From assembly GCF_002355535.1 (NCBI RefSeq), contig NZ_AP017457.1, forward strand, positions 310,001 to 374,000: a stretch of 64,000 bases of DNA, given 5' to 3'. The notes beneath the pieces are model-generated. The model saw only the letters and a program-made list of their open reading frames with translations, was not told the origin of the DNA and ran no database searches. The stretch is from Aurantimicrobium minutum (lineage in GTDB: Bacteria > Actinomycetota > Actinomycetes > Actinomycetales > Microbacteriaceae). Position numbers and translations under genes: made by a program. How positions within the stretch are numbered: the first letter of the stretch is position 1; each line of letters starts with the position of its first letter. Of the stretch, positions 46,641-54,776 are shown in pieces.

Positions 46641-47549
46641 ATGCGTATCGACAGTGCACTGGATGGCTTCATGAAGTACCTCAGTGCTGAACGCGGCTAT
46701 TCGGAGCACACTATCAAGGCGTATTCCTCAGACCTGAAAGACCTCAGCTCATTTGCCGAACGCAAAAATCGTGAAGCTGTCTCCGATGTCACTCTCGATT
46801 TCCTTAGGGATTGGCTCTATGAGTCTGCTCAAGCAGGGTTGTCGAAGACAACCTTGGCCAGGCGCACAGCCAGTGCTCGAAGTTTCACCCAGTGGCTCAG
46901 ACGACAGGGTTTCCTGGAAACAGATCCAGGTTCACGCCTGAAATCTCCAAAAGCTGACCAATCTCTTCCTCGCGTTATCTCTCAACCTCAACTGCAAGAC
47001 GTCTTTGATTTCCTCACCAGCAATGCTGCTGAAGGAGAGCCGGTAGCACTGCGTGATCTGGCCATTGTGGAACTTTTGTATGCCTCAGGTCTTCGTGTTT
47101 CAGAACTTGTTGGGTTGAATCTGGGCGATGTTGATCTAGATCGACTCACAGTTCGAGTTTTGGGAAAAGGTTCAAAGGAACGCGTTGTTCCTTTTGGCAA
47201 CCCTGCAGCTACAGCTCTGTTGGACTATCTGGTTCGCGCGCGTACAGTCCTGTTGGAAGGCAAGCCAGCAACCTCAGCATTTTTTGTTGGGGCGCGAGGT
47301 GGCCGTCTGAGCACACGAGCTGTCTATGGGCTCGTCGCATCATTACTTGAGCCTCTGGGGGGTTCAGGTCCTGCCGGCCCCCATGCTCTCAGGCATACCG
47401 CAGCGACTCATCTCTTAGATGGGGGTGCTGATTTGCGAATAGTTCAGGAGATGCTCGGTCACGCGAGTATGGGAACAACCCAGATATATACCCATGTATC
47501 TATGGAGCGACTGACTTCGAGCTACCAGCAAGCACACCCTCGCGCTTAG
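46641..47549 (+). CDS. xerC: Tyrosine recombinase, XerC type
   Basis: This 302-residue tyrosine recombinase probably resolves chromosome dimers with XerD at dif. The N-terminal SAM-like domain shows YLSAERGYSEHTIKAYSSDL. Catalytic residues are in ASGLRVSELVGLN (Arg), HALRHTAATHLLDGG (His-x-x-Arg), GHASMGTTQIYTHV (His) with the nucleophile Tyr in IYTH. It lies after dprA, the usual place of xerC in Actinobacteria, so a chromosomal housekeeping role is likelier than an integrase role. Its last 50 bp overlap the end of the convergent antiporter gene. Confidence 0.92.
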   Translation: MRIDSALDGFMKYLSAERGYSEHTIKAYSSDLKDLSSFAERKNREAVSDVTLDFLRDWLYESAQAGLSKTTLARRTASARSFTQWLRRQGFLETDPGSRLKSPKADQSLPRVISQPQLQDVFDFLTSNAAEGEPVALRDLAIVELLYASGLRVSELVGLNLGDVDLDRLTVRVLGKGSKERVVPFGNPAATALLDYLVRARTVLLEGKPATSAFFVGARGGRLSTRAVYGLVASLLEPLGGSGPAGPHALRHTAATHLLDGGADLRIVQEMLGHASMGTTQIYTHVSMERLTSSYQQAHPRA

Positions 47550-48711
47550 CGGCGAGCTTCATCCGCTGCTTGAACCAGGCAGTATCGGTGATCCGAGCCA
47601 GCACTGGGCCGGAGATCACAGTAATGAGCATGTAGGTTGCTGCCATGGGGGCAATCAAAGGCTGTATTCCCGCTGAAACTGCAAGACCAGCGATGATCAC
47701 CGTGAATTCTCCACGTGGCATGAGGGCGACCCCGGTACGCCAGCGACCTGGGCGACCAATTCCTGCGCTCTTTGCTGCCAGGTAACCGGTCGCAACTTTG
47801 GTGGACATTGAGATGATCGCCAAGATCAAAGCTGGAATGAAGACTTGTGGGATGTCTGCAGGGTTTGTGGTCAGTCCAAAAAAGACAAAGAAGATAGCGG
47901 CAAAAAGATCACGCAGTGGAGCTAGGAGTTTTTCTGCGTTGTGTGCAACCTGACCCGAGAGGGCAATGCCCACCAGGAACGCGCCAACTGCAGCGGAAAC
48001 CTGAACAGCGGCGGCAAGACCGGCCACCAACATTGTGAGACCCAAAACACCGAGTAAGAGTGATTCTGGTTGTTCGGCGTGGAAGATGCGAGAGAGCTTC
48101 TTACCTTGGCGAACAGCAAGGTACAACACTATTGAAACAGAGCCGACGGCAATAGCAACTGTTATTGCACCCTGCGCCAAACTAGCCCCGACCACTACGG
48201 CGGACAAGATAGGCAGATAGAACGCCATGGCTAGGTCTTCAAGGACCAACACTGACAGCACAATTGGTGTCTCGCGGTTACCCAGACGTCCGAGATCTCT
48301 CAAGACTTTCGCAATAACTCCTGAGGAAGAAACCCAGGTGACACCGGCCATGGCCAGAGCCGCAATTGGGCCCCACCCCAATATGAGGGCAAATAATGCA
48401 CCGGGGATGGCATTAAGTAAGGCATCCCACACTCCTGCGCGTGCGGAGGATTTGAGGTTGCCCACAAGCTCAGATGGTGAATATTCCAACCCAAGCATGA
48501 CAAGCAACAAGACAACGCCTAGCTCAGCACCTGAGCTTAAGAAGTCGTTGCTGGCGTGTAAAGGAAGAATTCCACCTGAACCAAAAATCAACCCTGCTGT
48601 CATATATAGAGGGATAGGGGATTGGCCGAACCTAATTGCGACGCGACCGAGCAGACTGAGGCCCAGGAGCAGTGCTCCTACCTCAATCAGCATCCAGGTC
48701 TCGTCGTGCAT
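47500..48711 (-). CDS. Cation:proton antiporter (CPA2 family, membrane subunit)
   Basis: This 403-residue membrane protein has about twelve hydrophobic segments. CPA2-type signatures are GQSPIPLYMTAGLIFGSGG, LGLEYSPSELV, SSSGVIAKVLRDLGRL, VLSVLVLEDLAMAFYLP with the buried acidic pair region, and RTGVALMPRGEFTVIIAGL. KefB/KhtU-like proteins exchange K+ or Na+ for H+. The soluble regulatory subunit is encoded just upstream (3 bp gap), as in the KhtTU system. There is no C-terminal TrkA-N domain in this subunit. Ion preference is not evident. Confidence 0.9.
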   Translation of the reverse strand: MHDETWMLIEVGALLLGLSLLGRVAIRFGQSPIPLYMTAGLIFGSGGILPLHASNDFLSSGAELGVVLLLVMLGLEYSPSELVGNLKSSARAGVWDALLNAIPGALFALILGWGPIAALAMAGVTWVSSSGVIAKVLRDLGRLGNRETPIVLSVLVLEDLAMAFYLPILSAVVVGASLAQGAITVAIAVGSVSIVLYLAVRQGKKLSRIFHAEQPESLLLGVLGLTMLVAGLAAAVQVSAAVGAFLVGIALSGQVAHNAEKLLAPLRDLFAAIFFVFFGLTTNPADIPQVFIPALILAIISMSTKVATGYLAAKSAGIGRPGRWRTGVALMPRGEFTVIIAGLAVSAGIQPLIAPMAATYMLITVISGPVLARITDTAWFKQRMKLAAKREGVLAGSSKSVAP

Positions 48712-48714
48712 GGG

Positions 48715-49209
48715 CTATACCTGGCTGTGTGCGAGCAATGAGTCCAGTTTGTCTAAACCTTCGCGGGTTCCCACGGCGACGATGAGGTCATCTAGTCGCA
48801 GAATTTCTGCAGGAGTAGGTGACGCAATCACATCTTTGCCACGCAGAATGGCAACGATGGAAGTTCCAGTTCTGGTGCGAGCTTGAGTATCTCCAAGCGG
48901 ACGATCGAGAAATCTGGAATCTGCAGGAAGCATGAGCTGTTCGGTGTACAGCCCAATCGTGCCGCCGCCCAATCCAGAGAGTTGGCTCAGAAGTGCTGCG
49001 TGGCCGAGGAGGTCAGATAGCGCTGCCGCTTCATCACCAGTGAGTTCCACAGAGCCCAAGATGGCGTCGGGATCTTCTGGATCGTAGAGGGCAACCTCAC
49101 GGTTGCCATCTCGGTAACTCAATACCCCGATGCGTTGTCCCGCTTGCGTGACGACGTCGTGTCGAACGCCAATACCGGGGAGGTCAATTTTTTCGATGCG
49201 TACACCCAT
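48715..49209 (-). CDS. Antiporter regulatory subunit with TrkA-C domain (KhtT type)
   Basis: This 164-residue cytoplasmic protein has an N-terminal domain (GVRHDVVTQAGQRIGVLSYR, then LTGDEAAALSDLLG) and a C-terminal TrkA-C/RCK_C domain (TGTSIVAILRGKDVIASP followed by LRLDDLIVAVGTREGLDKL). Such subunits gate CPA2 antiporters in response to nucleotides or pH. The antiporter gene starts 3 bp after its stop. GGAGGT lies directly before the ATG and TAACGT ends 6 nt before it, so the promoter may lie in the end of the upstream gene. Confidence 0.88.
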   Translation of the reverse strand: MGVRIEKIDLPGIGVRHDVVTQAGQRIGVLSYRDGNREVALYDPEDPDAILGSVELTGDEAAALSDLLGHAALLSQLSGLGGGTIGLYTEQLMLPADSRFLDRPLGDTQARTRTGTSIVAILRGKDVIASPTPAEILRLDDLIVAVGTREGLDKLDSLLAHSQV

Positions 49210-49215
49210 ACCTCC

Positions 49216-49221
49216 ACGTTA
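49216..49221 (-). promoter_or_regulatory. -10 box candidate of the antiporter operon
   Basis: TAACGT on the minus strand ends 6 nt before the ATG at 49209 and overlaps the stop of the epimerase gene. GGAGGT in the gap can also act as a ribosome site, so this is ambiguous. Confidence 0.3.
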
Positions 49222-50139
49222 TCTCAGAGCAGAGCGCACGCCCTCAGAAATGGTCTGATCGGTGAAGCTGAAACCTGAAGTTAACAGAACCTCAGGAACA
49301 ATATGTTGACTGGAGAGAAGAAGTTCACGACCTGCTTGACCTAACACCAGCGAAATCGCGACGCCAGGCGCTGGTAGCCAGAATGGCCGTTTGAGTTGAC
49401 GGGCAAGTTCTTTCATGACGGTCGCAGAGGTTGCAGATTCAGGGCTTACGAGATTGACCGCGCCAGTGACATCGTGGTCAATCAAAAAAGCCAAGGCGCG
49501 GGCTTCGTCCTCCAAGCTGATCCATGGCCACCAGTCTTTGCCGCCTGCAAGAGGGCCGGATGCAAAGAATTTTGTGATGAGTTTCAAAGGACTCAAAGCA
49601 CCATGGTCACCGAGGACAAGCCCGGTTCGAGCCAAGACAACTCGAGTGTGTTGTGTTGCAGGCATCGCTGCCTCTTCCCACTGGGCAACAACCTCAGCGA
49701 GGAAACCAACCCCCTGCGAAGAAGTTTCAGTCAAAATCTCGTTGTCGCGGTCTCCATAAATTCCGACAGCAGAGCCGTTAATCAACACAGCTGGTTTGCG
49801 TTGAGCTCGGGCAATTGCGTCCACAATGGTGCTCGTCGCATCGATACGAGAATCGAGAATAATTTTCTTGCGCTTGGCTGTCCACGGCATTTTGCTGATG
49901 GTTGATCCTGCCAGATTCACAATCACATCAATGGGTTTACCTATGTCCTGCGACAGCTGGTCTAAGTCCAGTGGTTCCGCCCCTGGGGCCCAGGCATATG
50001 ACTGCACGTGGGAAATGGAGCTGGAGGGATTTCGCGAGAGATGGCGAACATCGTGACCTTTTTGCTGCAACAGTTCTGTCAGAGCTGAGCCAATCATCCC
50101 TGACCCACCAGCGATGAGAACCGTTAACGAGCGAGCCAC
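49219..50139 (-). CDS. TIGR01777 family epimerase (SDR-type, YfcH-like)
   Basis: This 306-residue atypical SDR has the NAD(P) motif LIAGGSGMIGSALTELL at the N-terminus, VIVNLAGSTISKMPWTAKRKK, the active-site region VGIYGDRDNEILTETS, and a C-terminal DUF1731-like end (SSQHIVPEVLLTSGFSF). The reaction of YfcH-like proteins is not established. The GTG start follows AGGAGG. Both the ribosome site and the start codon lie within a large imperfect hairpin formed with sequence from the intergenic gap. Confidence 0.9.
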   Translation of the reverse strand: MARSLTVLIAGGSGMIGSALTELLQQKGHDVRHLSRNPSSSISHVQSYAWAPGAEPLDLDQLSQDIGKPIDVIVNLAGSTISKMPWTAKRKKIILDSRIDATSTIVDAIARAQRKPAVLINGSAVGIYGDRDNEILTETSSQGVGFLAEVVAQWEEAAMPATQHTRVVLARTGLVLGDHGALSPLKLITKFFASGPLAGGKDWWPWISLEDEARALAFLIDHDVTGAVNLVSPESATSATVMKELARQLKRPFWLPAPGVAISLVLGQAGRELLLSSQHIVPEVLLTSGFSFTDQTISEGVRSALR

Positions 50140-50171
50140 GACAACCTCCTAGAGGAGGCGGCCGTGGCTCG
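50132..50171 (-). promoter_or_regulatory. Hairpin sequestering the epimerase ribosome site and start
   Basis: Outer arms CGAGCCACG (50132-50140) and CGTGGCTCG (50163-50171) form a perfect 9-bp stem. Inside, across a 4x4 internal loop, CCTCCT pairs with AGGAGG. On the minus strand the AGGAGG and the GTG start (50139-50137) are both in the stem. It could also end the upstream DUF4395 transcript, but there is no T run. Confidence 0.5.
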
Positions 50172-50184
50172 AATGTATTTCGAG

Positions 50185-50721
50185 TTACGCGGATGCGCCT
50201 CCGCGTCCCACGATACCTGCGCGAACGAGCAGAACATAGATTTGGCATCCCAGGCAGTATCCAAAAACCGAGTTCAAGAATGCGGCGACGAAGGCAAAGG
50301 CTACGGCGATTACTGCGCCAGTAGTGATGCCCAGCACAGCAAAGACCAAGCCTGCCAGGGAAATGATGAAACCAATGAGTTGAGCGAAGGTTGGTGGCTT
50401 TGGGTCTTCAAGCTCTTCCGGCGCAGATAGACGTGGTCGAACTGCTGCTTTGAAAATAGCGCCATAAGGGTGCTTGGAAATACCGGCAAACGCACCAATG
50501 GCAAAAATGACGGTGATGTACGCAAGCAGTAAACCAGCCGGTGTGAACAGATTTTGGAATACAGAATTGCTCGCAGAAAGTGCTCCGGGGTTTGCGAGTA
50601 ACAATATGAGCTCAACGGTGAGCGTAATCAGGGTGAGGGTGGCACCAAAGCGGGGGCCACGTGGATCAATGCCTTGGGTTCCAGGCTTAGCAGCCAGCGG
50701 GTTGGGCTTCTTAGATGACAT
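50185..50721 (-). CDS. DUF4395 family membrane protein
   Basis: This 178-residue protein has four hydrophobic segments (ATLTLITLTVELILLL, AGLLLAYITVIFAIGA, IGFIISLAGLVFAVLG and GAVIAVAFAFVAAFLN) and ends with NSVFGYCLGCQIYVLLVRAG. The YCLGC motif after the last helix is the hallmark I associate with DUF4395. The upstream gene encodes a membrane-anchored thioredoxin-like protein and overlaps this start by 11 bp, so the two CxxC proteins are made together. Function is unknown. Confidence 0.85.
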   Translation of the reverse strand: MSSKKPNPLAAKPGTQGIDPRGPRFGATLTLITLTVELILLLANPGALSASNSVFQNLFTPAGLLLAYITVIFAIGAFAGISKHPYGAIFKAAVRPRLSAPEELEDPKPPTFAQLIGFIISLAGLVFAVLGITTGAVIAVAFAFVAAFLNSVFGYCLGCQIYVLLVRAGIVGRGGASA

Positions 50722-51160
50722 AGCTGTCGTGCTCTCTCTTGATAGCGATTTCTAAGGCAGAGATTACTGCCTCGGGTCGGGGAGATCCTCCAATGCGAGC
50801 GGCGATAGCACCACTGTCATCGAGGATGAAGGTTGTAGGGGTTTGGAGAATATTGAACTGTTGAGCGAGATCTTGCCGATGGGTCAGGTCCACATCCACA
50901 TGAGCAACACCCGGGTATTGTGCGGCAACCTGAGCTAGGTATTTTCGTGTCCCTGGGCACTTTGTGCAAAATTCAGAGCTGAATTGAAGAAGGGTTCCGA
51001 TTTTTCCAAACTGGATACCTTCGCCCAGGTTCGCGGGGTTCACTCGGGTCAAGCCATCTTGTTTCTTGGCACGCCCCTCAGTTGCTTTGACGAGAAAACC
51101 TATTGCGGTCGAGACCACAACGAGTCCGCCGATAAGCAGCAGAATGAGTGAGAGATCCAT
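50711..51160 (-). CDS. Membrane-anchored thioredoxin-like protein
   Basis: This 149-residue protein has one N-terminal transmembrane helix (LILLLIGGLVVVSTAIGFLV), a linker, and a thioredoxin fold with the active site FCTKCPGTRKYL, then HVDVDLTHRQDLAQQF and the cis-Pro loop TPTTFILDDSG. The CTKC dipeptide differs from CGPC of housekeeping thioredoxins. Topology cannot be fixed, so it may act on either side of the membrane. It overlaps the DUF4395 start and has a TAGTCT hexamer 9 nt before its ATG. Confidence 0.87.
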   Translation of the reverse strand: MDLSLILLLIGGLVVVSTAIGFLVKATEGRAKKQDGLTRVNPANLGEGIQFGKIGTLLQFSSEFCTKCPGTRKYLAQVAAQYPGVAHVDVDLTHRQDLAQQFNILQTPTTFILDDSGAIAARIGGSPRPEAVISALEIAIKREHDSYVI

Positions 51161-51169
51161 GGTGGTTAA

Positions 51170-51175
51170 AGACTA
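51170..51175 (-). promoter_or_regulatory. -10 box of the thioredoxin-like/DUF4395 operon
   Basis: TAGTCT on the minus strand ends 9 nt before the ATG at 51160, with no ribosome site in between. Confidence 0.45.
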
Positions 51176-51223
51176 TTTCTCTTTATCTTCGTCGTGCCGA
51201 GTATGACGTAACGTGACGACGGG

Positions 51224-51229
51224 TAAGGT
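51224..51229 (+). promoter_or_regulatory. -10 box of thyX (leaderless type)
   Basis: TAAGGT ends 7 nt before the GTG at 51237 and supports that start. TGACGTAAC, a half-site identical to the palindrome at 35054, lies about 15 bp upstream. Confidence 0.4.
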
Positions 51230-51236
51230 TTTATCC

Positions 51237-51974
51237 GTGGCTGAGATTGAATTTCGTTCAGATGTAACTGTTGAATTGGTGCGCTCGAGCGCCCATGACT
51301 CTGATGTGCTTTTTGCGGCACGTGTATCGACCCAGGGGGAGCAGACTCTCGAAGAGTCCATGCACACTCCTGAGTCACGTGCAGAGGATGAAAAGCGTGA
51401 CAAGGGCCTCATCAACTATCTGATGCGTGATCGCCACGGCTCACCTTTTGAGCACAACTCGATGACTTTTTATGTGCAGGCACCCATCTTTGTCTTCCGC
51501 GAATTTATGCGTCACCGTATTGCTTCGTACAACGAAGAGTCTGCACGTTATCGTGAACTCAACCCCGTGTTCTATGTTCCAGCTCCAGCCCGTAACCTCA
51601 TTCAGGTGGGTAAACCAGGTGCATATGACTTCGTTCCTGGGACTGCGGAACAAGCTGCCCTCACCCGTGAAGCAACTATTCATGCCGTCTCTGTTGCGTA
51701 CCAAGAGTACGAGCGCATGCTCGAAGCAGGTATTGCTCGTGAGGTTGCACGTGGCGTTCTGCCGGTAGCGACATACTCTTCGATGTACGTCACCATGAAC
51801 GCCCGTTCGTTGATGAACTTCCTTTCGTTGCGGACTAAGCGTGAAGGTACACACTTCCCCTCCTTCCCTCAGCGAGAGATTGAAATGGTCGCTGAAAAGA
51901 TGGAAGACGAGTGGGCAAAGCTCATGCCACTGACCTATGCGGCGTTCAATGAGCACGGCCGCGTTTCGCCGTAA
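51237..51974 (+). CDS. thyX: Flavin-dependent thymidylate synthase
   Basis: ThyX (245 residues) makes dTMP from dUMP with FAD and methylene-tetrahydrofolate, replacing ThyA. The ThyX motif RHRxxSxNExSxR appears as RHRIASYNEESARY from Arg92. Further signatures are SPFEHNSMTFYVQAPIFVFREFM and VTMNARSLMNFLSLRT. I chose GTG 51237; an in-frame GTG at 51213 would add eight residues. dapA follows with a 25-bp gap. The thyX-dapA-rnj order is common in Actinobacteria. Confidence 0.95.
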   Translation: MAEIEFRSDVTVELVRSSAHDSDVLFAARVSTQGEQTLEESMHTPESRAEDEKRDKGLINYLMRDRHGSPFEHNSMTFYVQAPIFVFREFMRHRIASYNEESARYRELNPVFYVPAPARNLIQVGKPGAYDFVPGTAEQAALTREATIHAVSVAYQEYERMLEAGIAREVARGVLPVATYSSMYVTMNARSLMNFLSLRTKREGTHFPSFPQREIEMVAEKMEDEWAKLMPLTYAAFNEHGRVSP

Positions 51975-51987
51975 TCCGCTCCAGCGA

Positions 51988-51993
51988 TACGCT
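51988..51993 (+). promoter_or_regulatory. -10 box of dapA (leaderless type)
   Basis: TACGCT ends 6 nt before the dapA GTG; no ribosome site is present. Confidence 0.4.
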
Positions 51994-51999
51994 TAATTT

Positions 52000-52977
52000 G
52001 TGGCTACAGCAGAAAACCCCTTCGGACAGGTCCTTGTCGCGCTCGTAACTCCCTTCACTGCAGACGGTGAAGTCGACTGGAACGATGTTGAAAAGCACAT
52101 CGACCATGTTGTTTCCAACGGTGCAGACGGCATAGTCGTCACGGGAACCACCGGTGAAACGAGCACCTTGACAGACGATGAGAAGGTCAAGCTTGTAGAG
52201 GTTGGTAAGAATGTTGCCGGCAATCGCGCCAAGATCATCATGGGTGGTCCCTCTAACGAGACAGCGCACGCGATAGAACTTGCTAAGAAGAGTGCCAAGG
52301 CTGGTGCTGACGGCATCATGGCCGTCACGCCCTATTACAACAAGCCCACTCAAGCCGGTGTGCTGACTCACTTCCGCATGGTTGCTGACGCTACTGACCT
52401 GCCCTTCATCATGTATGACATCCCAGGTCGTGCGGGTATCCAGATTCAGTACGAAACCATCCTGCGTTTGGCCAAGCACCCCAACATCGTTGCAGTCAAA
52501 GATGCCAAGGGGGACTTCAGCGAGGTAAGCCGAGTGCTCAACCAGACTGACCTGTTGTACTTCTCGGGAGATGACGCAAACGTCCTACCTCACATGGCTA
52601 TCGGAGCTTCCGGCTTGATTGGTGTCACCGCCAACGTCGCCCCCGCTCCTTACCGGGCAATGGTGGATGCGGTGAATCGCGGTGACCTCACTGCGGCAAC
52701 TCAGCAACACATGGCGTTGGAGCCTCTGGTGCGTGCAATCATGACGCACGTGCCTGGAACTGTTGCCGCTAAATATGTTCTCCACGGTTTGGGCAGAATT
52801 GGTAGCCCCCGTGTTCGTCTGCCACTTGTTGGTCCTGAAGAGTGGGAAGCAGCAAAGATTGAAGACGAGATTGCACTCGTTGGAGCAATCGAGGGTGTTG
52901 ATTTCTCTAACTTCCGTCCAGATCGCAATGCCGCCGCAGGTGGAGCATTGCCCAAAATCGCCGGCACTACACGGTAG
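52000..52977 (+). CDS. dapA: 4-hydroxy-tetrahydrodipicolinate synthase
   Basis: DapA (325 residues) condenses pyruvate with aspartate semialdehyde, the first step toward diaminopimelate and lysine. The Schiff-base Lys167 is in NIVAVKDAKGDF; VTGTTGETSTLTDDE and the catalytic Tyr in MYDIPGRAGIQIQ are family signatures. The start is GTG. It is slightly longer than the E. coli enzyme because of a C-terminal extension usual in Actinobacteria. It lies between thyX and rnj. Confidence 0.96.
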   Translation: MATAENPFGQVLVALVTPFTADGEVDWNDVEKHIDHVVSNGADGIVVTGTTGETSTLTDDEKVKLVEVGKNVAGNRAKIIMGGPSNETAHAIELAKKSAKAGADGIMAVTPYYNKPTQAGVLTHFRMVADATDLPFIMYDIPGRAGIQIQYETILRLAKHPNIVAVKDAKGDFSEVSRVLNQTDLLYFSGDDANVLPHMAIGASGLIGVTANVAPAPYRAMVDAVNRGDLTAATQQHMALEPLVRAIMTHVPGTVAAKYVLHGLGRIGSPRVRLPLVGPEEWEAAKIEDEIALVGAIEGVDFSNFRPDRNAAAGGALPKIAGTTR

Positions 52978-53048
52978 CGCCACACTCGTCAGGGCAACCG
53001 CCAGGGCGTGAATACGAGTCTTTACAGACTCACACTCGTAAGAGGAAT

Positions 53049-54725
53049 ATGCCTAACGAATTATTTGACCCACATGTTTTAGAACCTGGAACGCTGCGCG
53101 TTGTCCCGCTCGGAGGAGTGGGTGAAATCGGTCGCAACATGACCGTCTATGAACTGGGCGGCAAGCTTCTCGTCGTGGATTGCGGTGTTCTTTTTCCTGA
53201 AGAGACCCAGCCAGGTGTGGACCTCATCCTTCCTGACTTCAGCTACATCCGTGACCGCATGGATGACATCCTTGCCATTGTTCTCACGCATGGGCATGAG
53301 GATCACATTGGTGCTGTTCCTTATCTGTTGCGTTTGAAAAATGACATTCCTCTGGTGGGCTCTAGCCTCACGCTTGCGTTGATTGAAGCCAAGCTCAAAG
53401 AGCACCGCATTCAGCCATACACGCTTCAAGTCAGAGAGGGGGATAAGGAACAGTTCGGTCCCTACGAACTCGAATTCGTTGCGGTCAATCACTCGATTCC
53501 TGATGCGCTTGCGGTAGCTATTCGCTCAGAAGCAGGTCTTGTTCTTCACACAGGTGACTTCAAGATGGATCAACTTCCTCTTGATGGCCGCCTGACCGAC
53601 CTTCGTGCATTTGCCCGTCTCGGTGAAGAAGGTGTTGATCTGTTCCTGCCGGATTCAACGAATGCGGATGTTCCCGGATTTACTCCGCTAGAACGTGACA
53701 TTGGTCCTGTTTTGGAGAGTGTGATTCATCGTTCACAGCGCCGCGTTATTGTGGCCAGCTTTTCGTCTCACGTGCACCGTGTCCAGCAGGTCATTGATGC
53801 TGCTGTGGCCAACAACCGACACGTTGTTTTGATGGGGCGCTCAATGGTGCGCAACATGGGCATTGCGGCCGAACTTGGTTATCTCGAGGTTCCAGAGGGA
53901 ACCATTATCGATGCCAAGAAGGCTGCAGAGCTTCCCGATGACCGCTTGGTGTACATGTCCACTGGTTCTCAAGGTGAACCCATGGCGGTACTAGCTCGCA
54001 TGGCAAACCTGGAGCATCAGATTGAGGTGGGACCTGGGGACACCGTGATTCTTGCGTCAAGTTTGATACCCGGCAATGAGAATGCAGTCTTCAGAGTTAT
54101 TGATGGGTTGACAAAACTTGGTGCCAAAGTTGTCCATAAGGGCAATGCCAAGGTGCATGTTTCAGGCCACGCGGCAGCAGGGGAGTTGCTTTACTGCTAC
54201 AACATCTTGCAACCCAAGAACGTTTTTCCCGTGCACGGCGAATACCGTCACTTGGTGGCGAACGCCAACCTTGCTATTGATTCAGGCGTAGATGCACACC
54301 GCACCATCCTGGGTGAGGATGGAACAGTCATTGACCTCAAGGGTGGAATTGCCCGAGTAGTAGGCCAGCTCGATATCGGATATGTCTACGTCGACGGTTC
54401 TAGCGTGGGCGAAATTACCGATAACGATCTCAAGGACAGACGCATCCTTGCTGAGGAAGGATTTATTTCCATCATCGTGGTGGTTGACCCTGCCACAGGC
54501 AAGATCATCGTTGGGCCGGAGATTCACGCCAAGGGCTTCGCTGAAGATGATGCTGTCTTTGATGAAATTAAACCCGCTATTGCGAGAGCTCTGCAAGAGG
54601 CCGCGCATAACGGTGTTCGTGACACGCATTCTTTGCAGCAGGTCATTCGACGAACTGTTGGCCAGTGGGTGTCCAAGAGCTATAGACGCCGCCCCATGAT
54701 TATTCCTCTCGTCATTGAGGCCTAA
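53049..54725 (+). CDS. rnj: Ribonuclease J
   Basis: RNase J (558 residues) is a metallo-beta-lactamase/beta-CASP nuclease with 5'-3' exo- and endonuclease activity in RNA decay and rRNA processing. The metal motif HGHEDH spans residues 81-86 in LTHGHEDHIGAVPYLL. Further ligands lie in LHTGDFKMDQ, and the beta-CASP motifs are DSTNAD, SFSSHVHRVQQ, STGSQGEPMAVLARM, VHVSGHAAAGEL and VFPVHGEYRHL. AAGAGGAAT precedes the ATG. Length is normal. Confidence 0.96.
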   Translation: MPNELFDPHVLEPGTLRVVPLGGVGEIGRNMTVYELGGKLLVVDCGVLFPEETQPGVDLILPDFSYIRDRMDDILAIVLTHGHEDHIGAVPYLLRLKNDIPLVGSSLTLALIEAKLKEHRIQPYTLQVREGDKEQFGPYELEFVAVNHSIPDALAVAIRSEAGLVLHTGDFKMDQLPLDGRLTDLRAFARLGEEGVDLFLPDSTNADVPGFTPLERDIGPVLESVIHRSQRRVIVASFSSHVHRVQQVIDAAVANNRHVVLMGRSMVRNMGIAAELGYLEVPEGTIIDAKKAAELPDDRLVYMSTGSQGEPMAVLARMANLEHQIEVGPGDTVILASSLIPGNENAVFRVIDGLTKLGAKVVHKGNAKVHVSGHAAAGELLYCYNILQPKNVFPVHGEYRHLVANANLAIDSGVDAHRTILGEDGTVIDLKGGIARVVGQLDIGYVYVDGSSVGEITDNDLKDRRILAEEGFISIIVVVDPATGKIIVGPEIHAKGFAEDDAVFDEIKPAIARALQEAAHNGVRDTHSLQQVIRRTVGQWVSKSYRRRPMIIPLVIEA

Positions 54726-54740
54726 TTGTCGAATAAGTAG

Positions 54741-54754
54741 TCGACGCGTGTCGA
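54741..54754. promoter_or_regulatory. LacI-family operator at the regulator's own promoter
   Basis: TCGACGCGTGTCGA is one base away from the perfect palindrome found three more times in this locus. It ends 10 bp before the lacI -10 hexamer, between -35 and -10, so it would cause autorepression. Confidence 0.7.
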
Positions 54755-54764
54755 CGACAAGGTT

Positions 54765-54770
54765 TATGCT
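54765..54770 (+). promoter_or_regulatory. -10 box of the lacI-type gene (leaderless)
   Basis: TATGCT ends 6 nt before the ATG at 54777, just downstream of an operator. Confidence 0.45.
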
Positions 54771-54776
54771 GTTGAC

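Noticed and set aside
46641-47549. Mobile-element integrase
   Set aside because: The tyrosine recombinase lies in the housekeeping dprA-xerC position with no repeats, cargo or tRNA insertion nearby.
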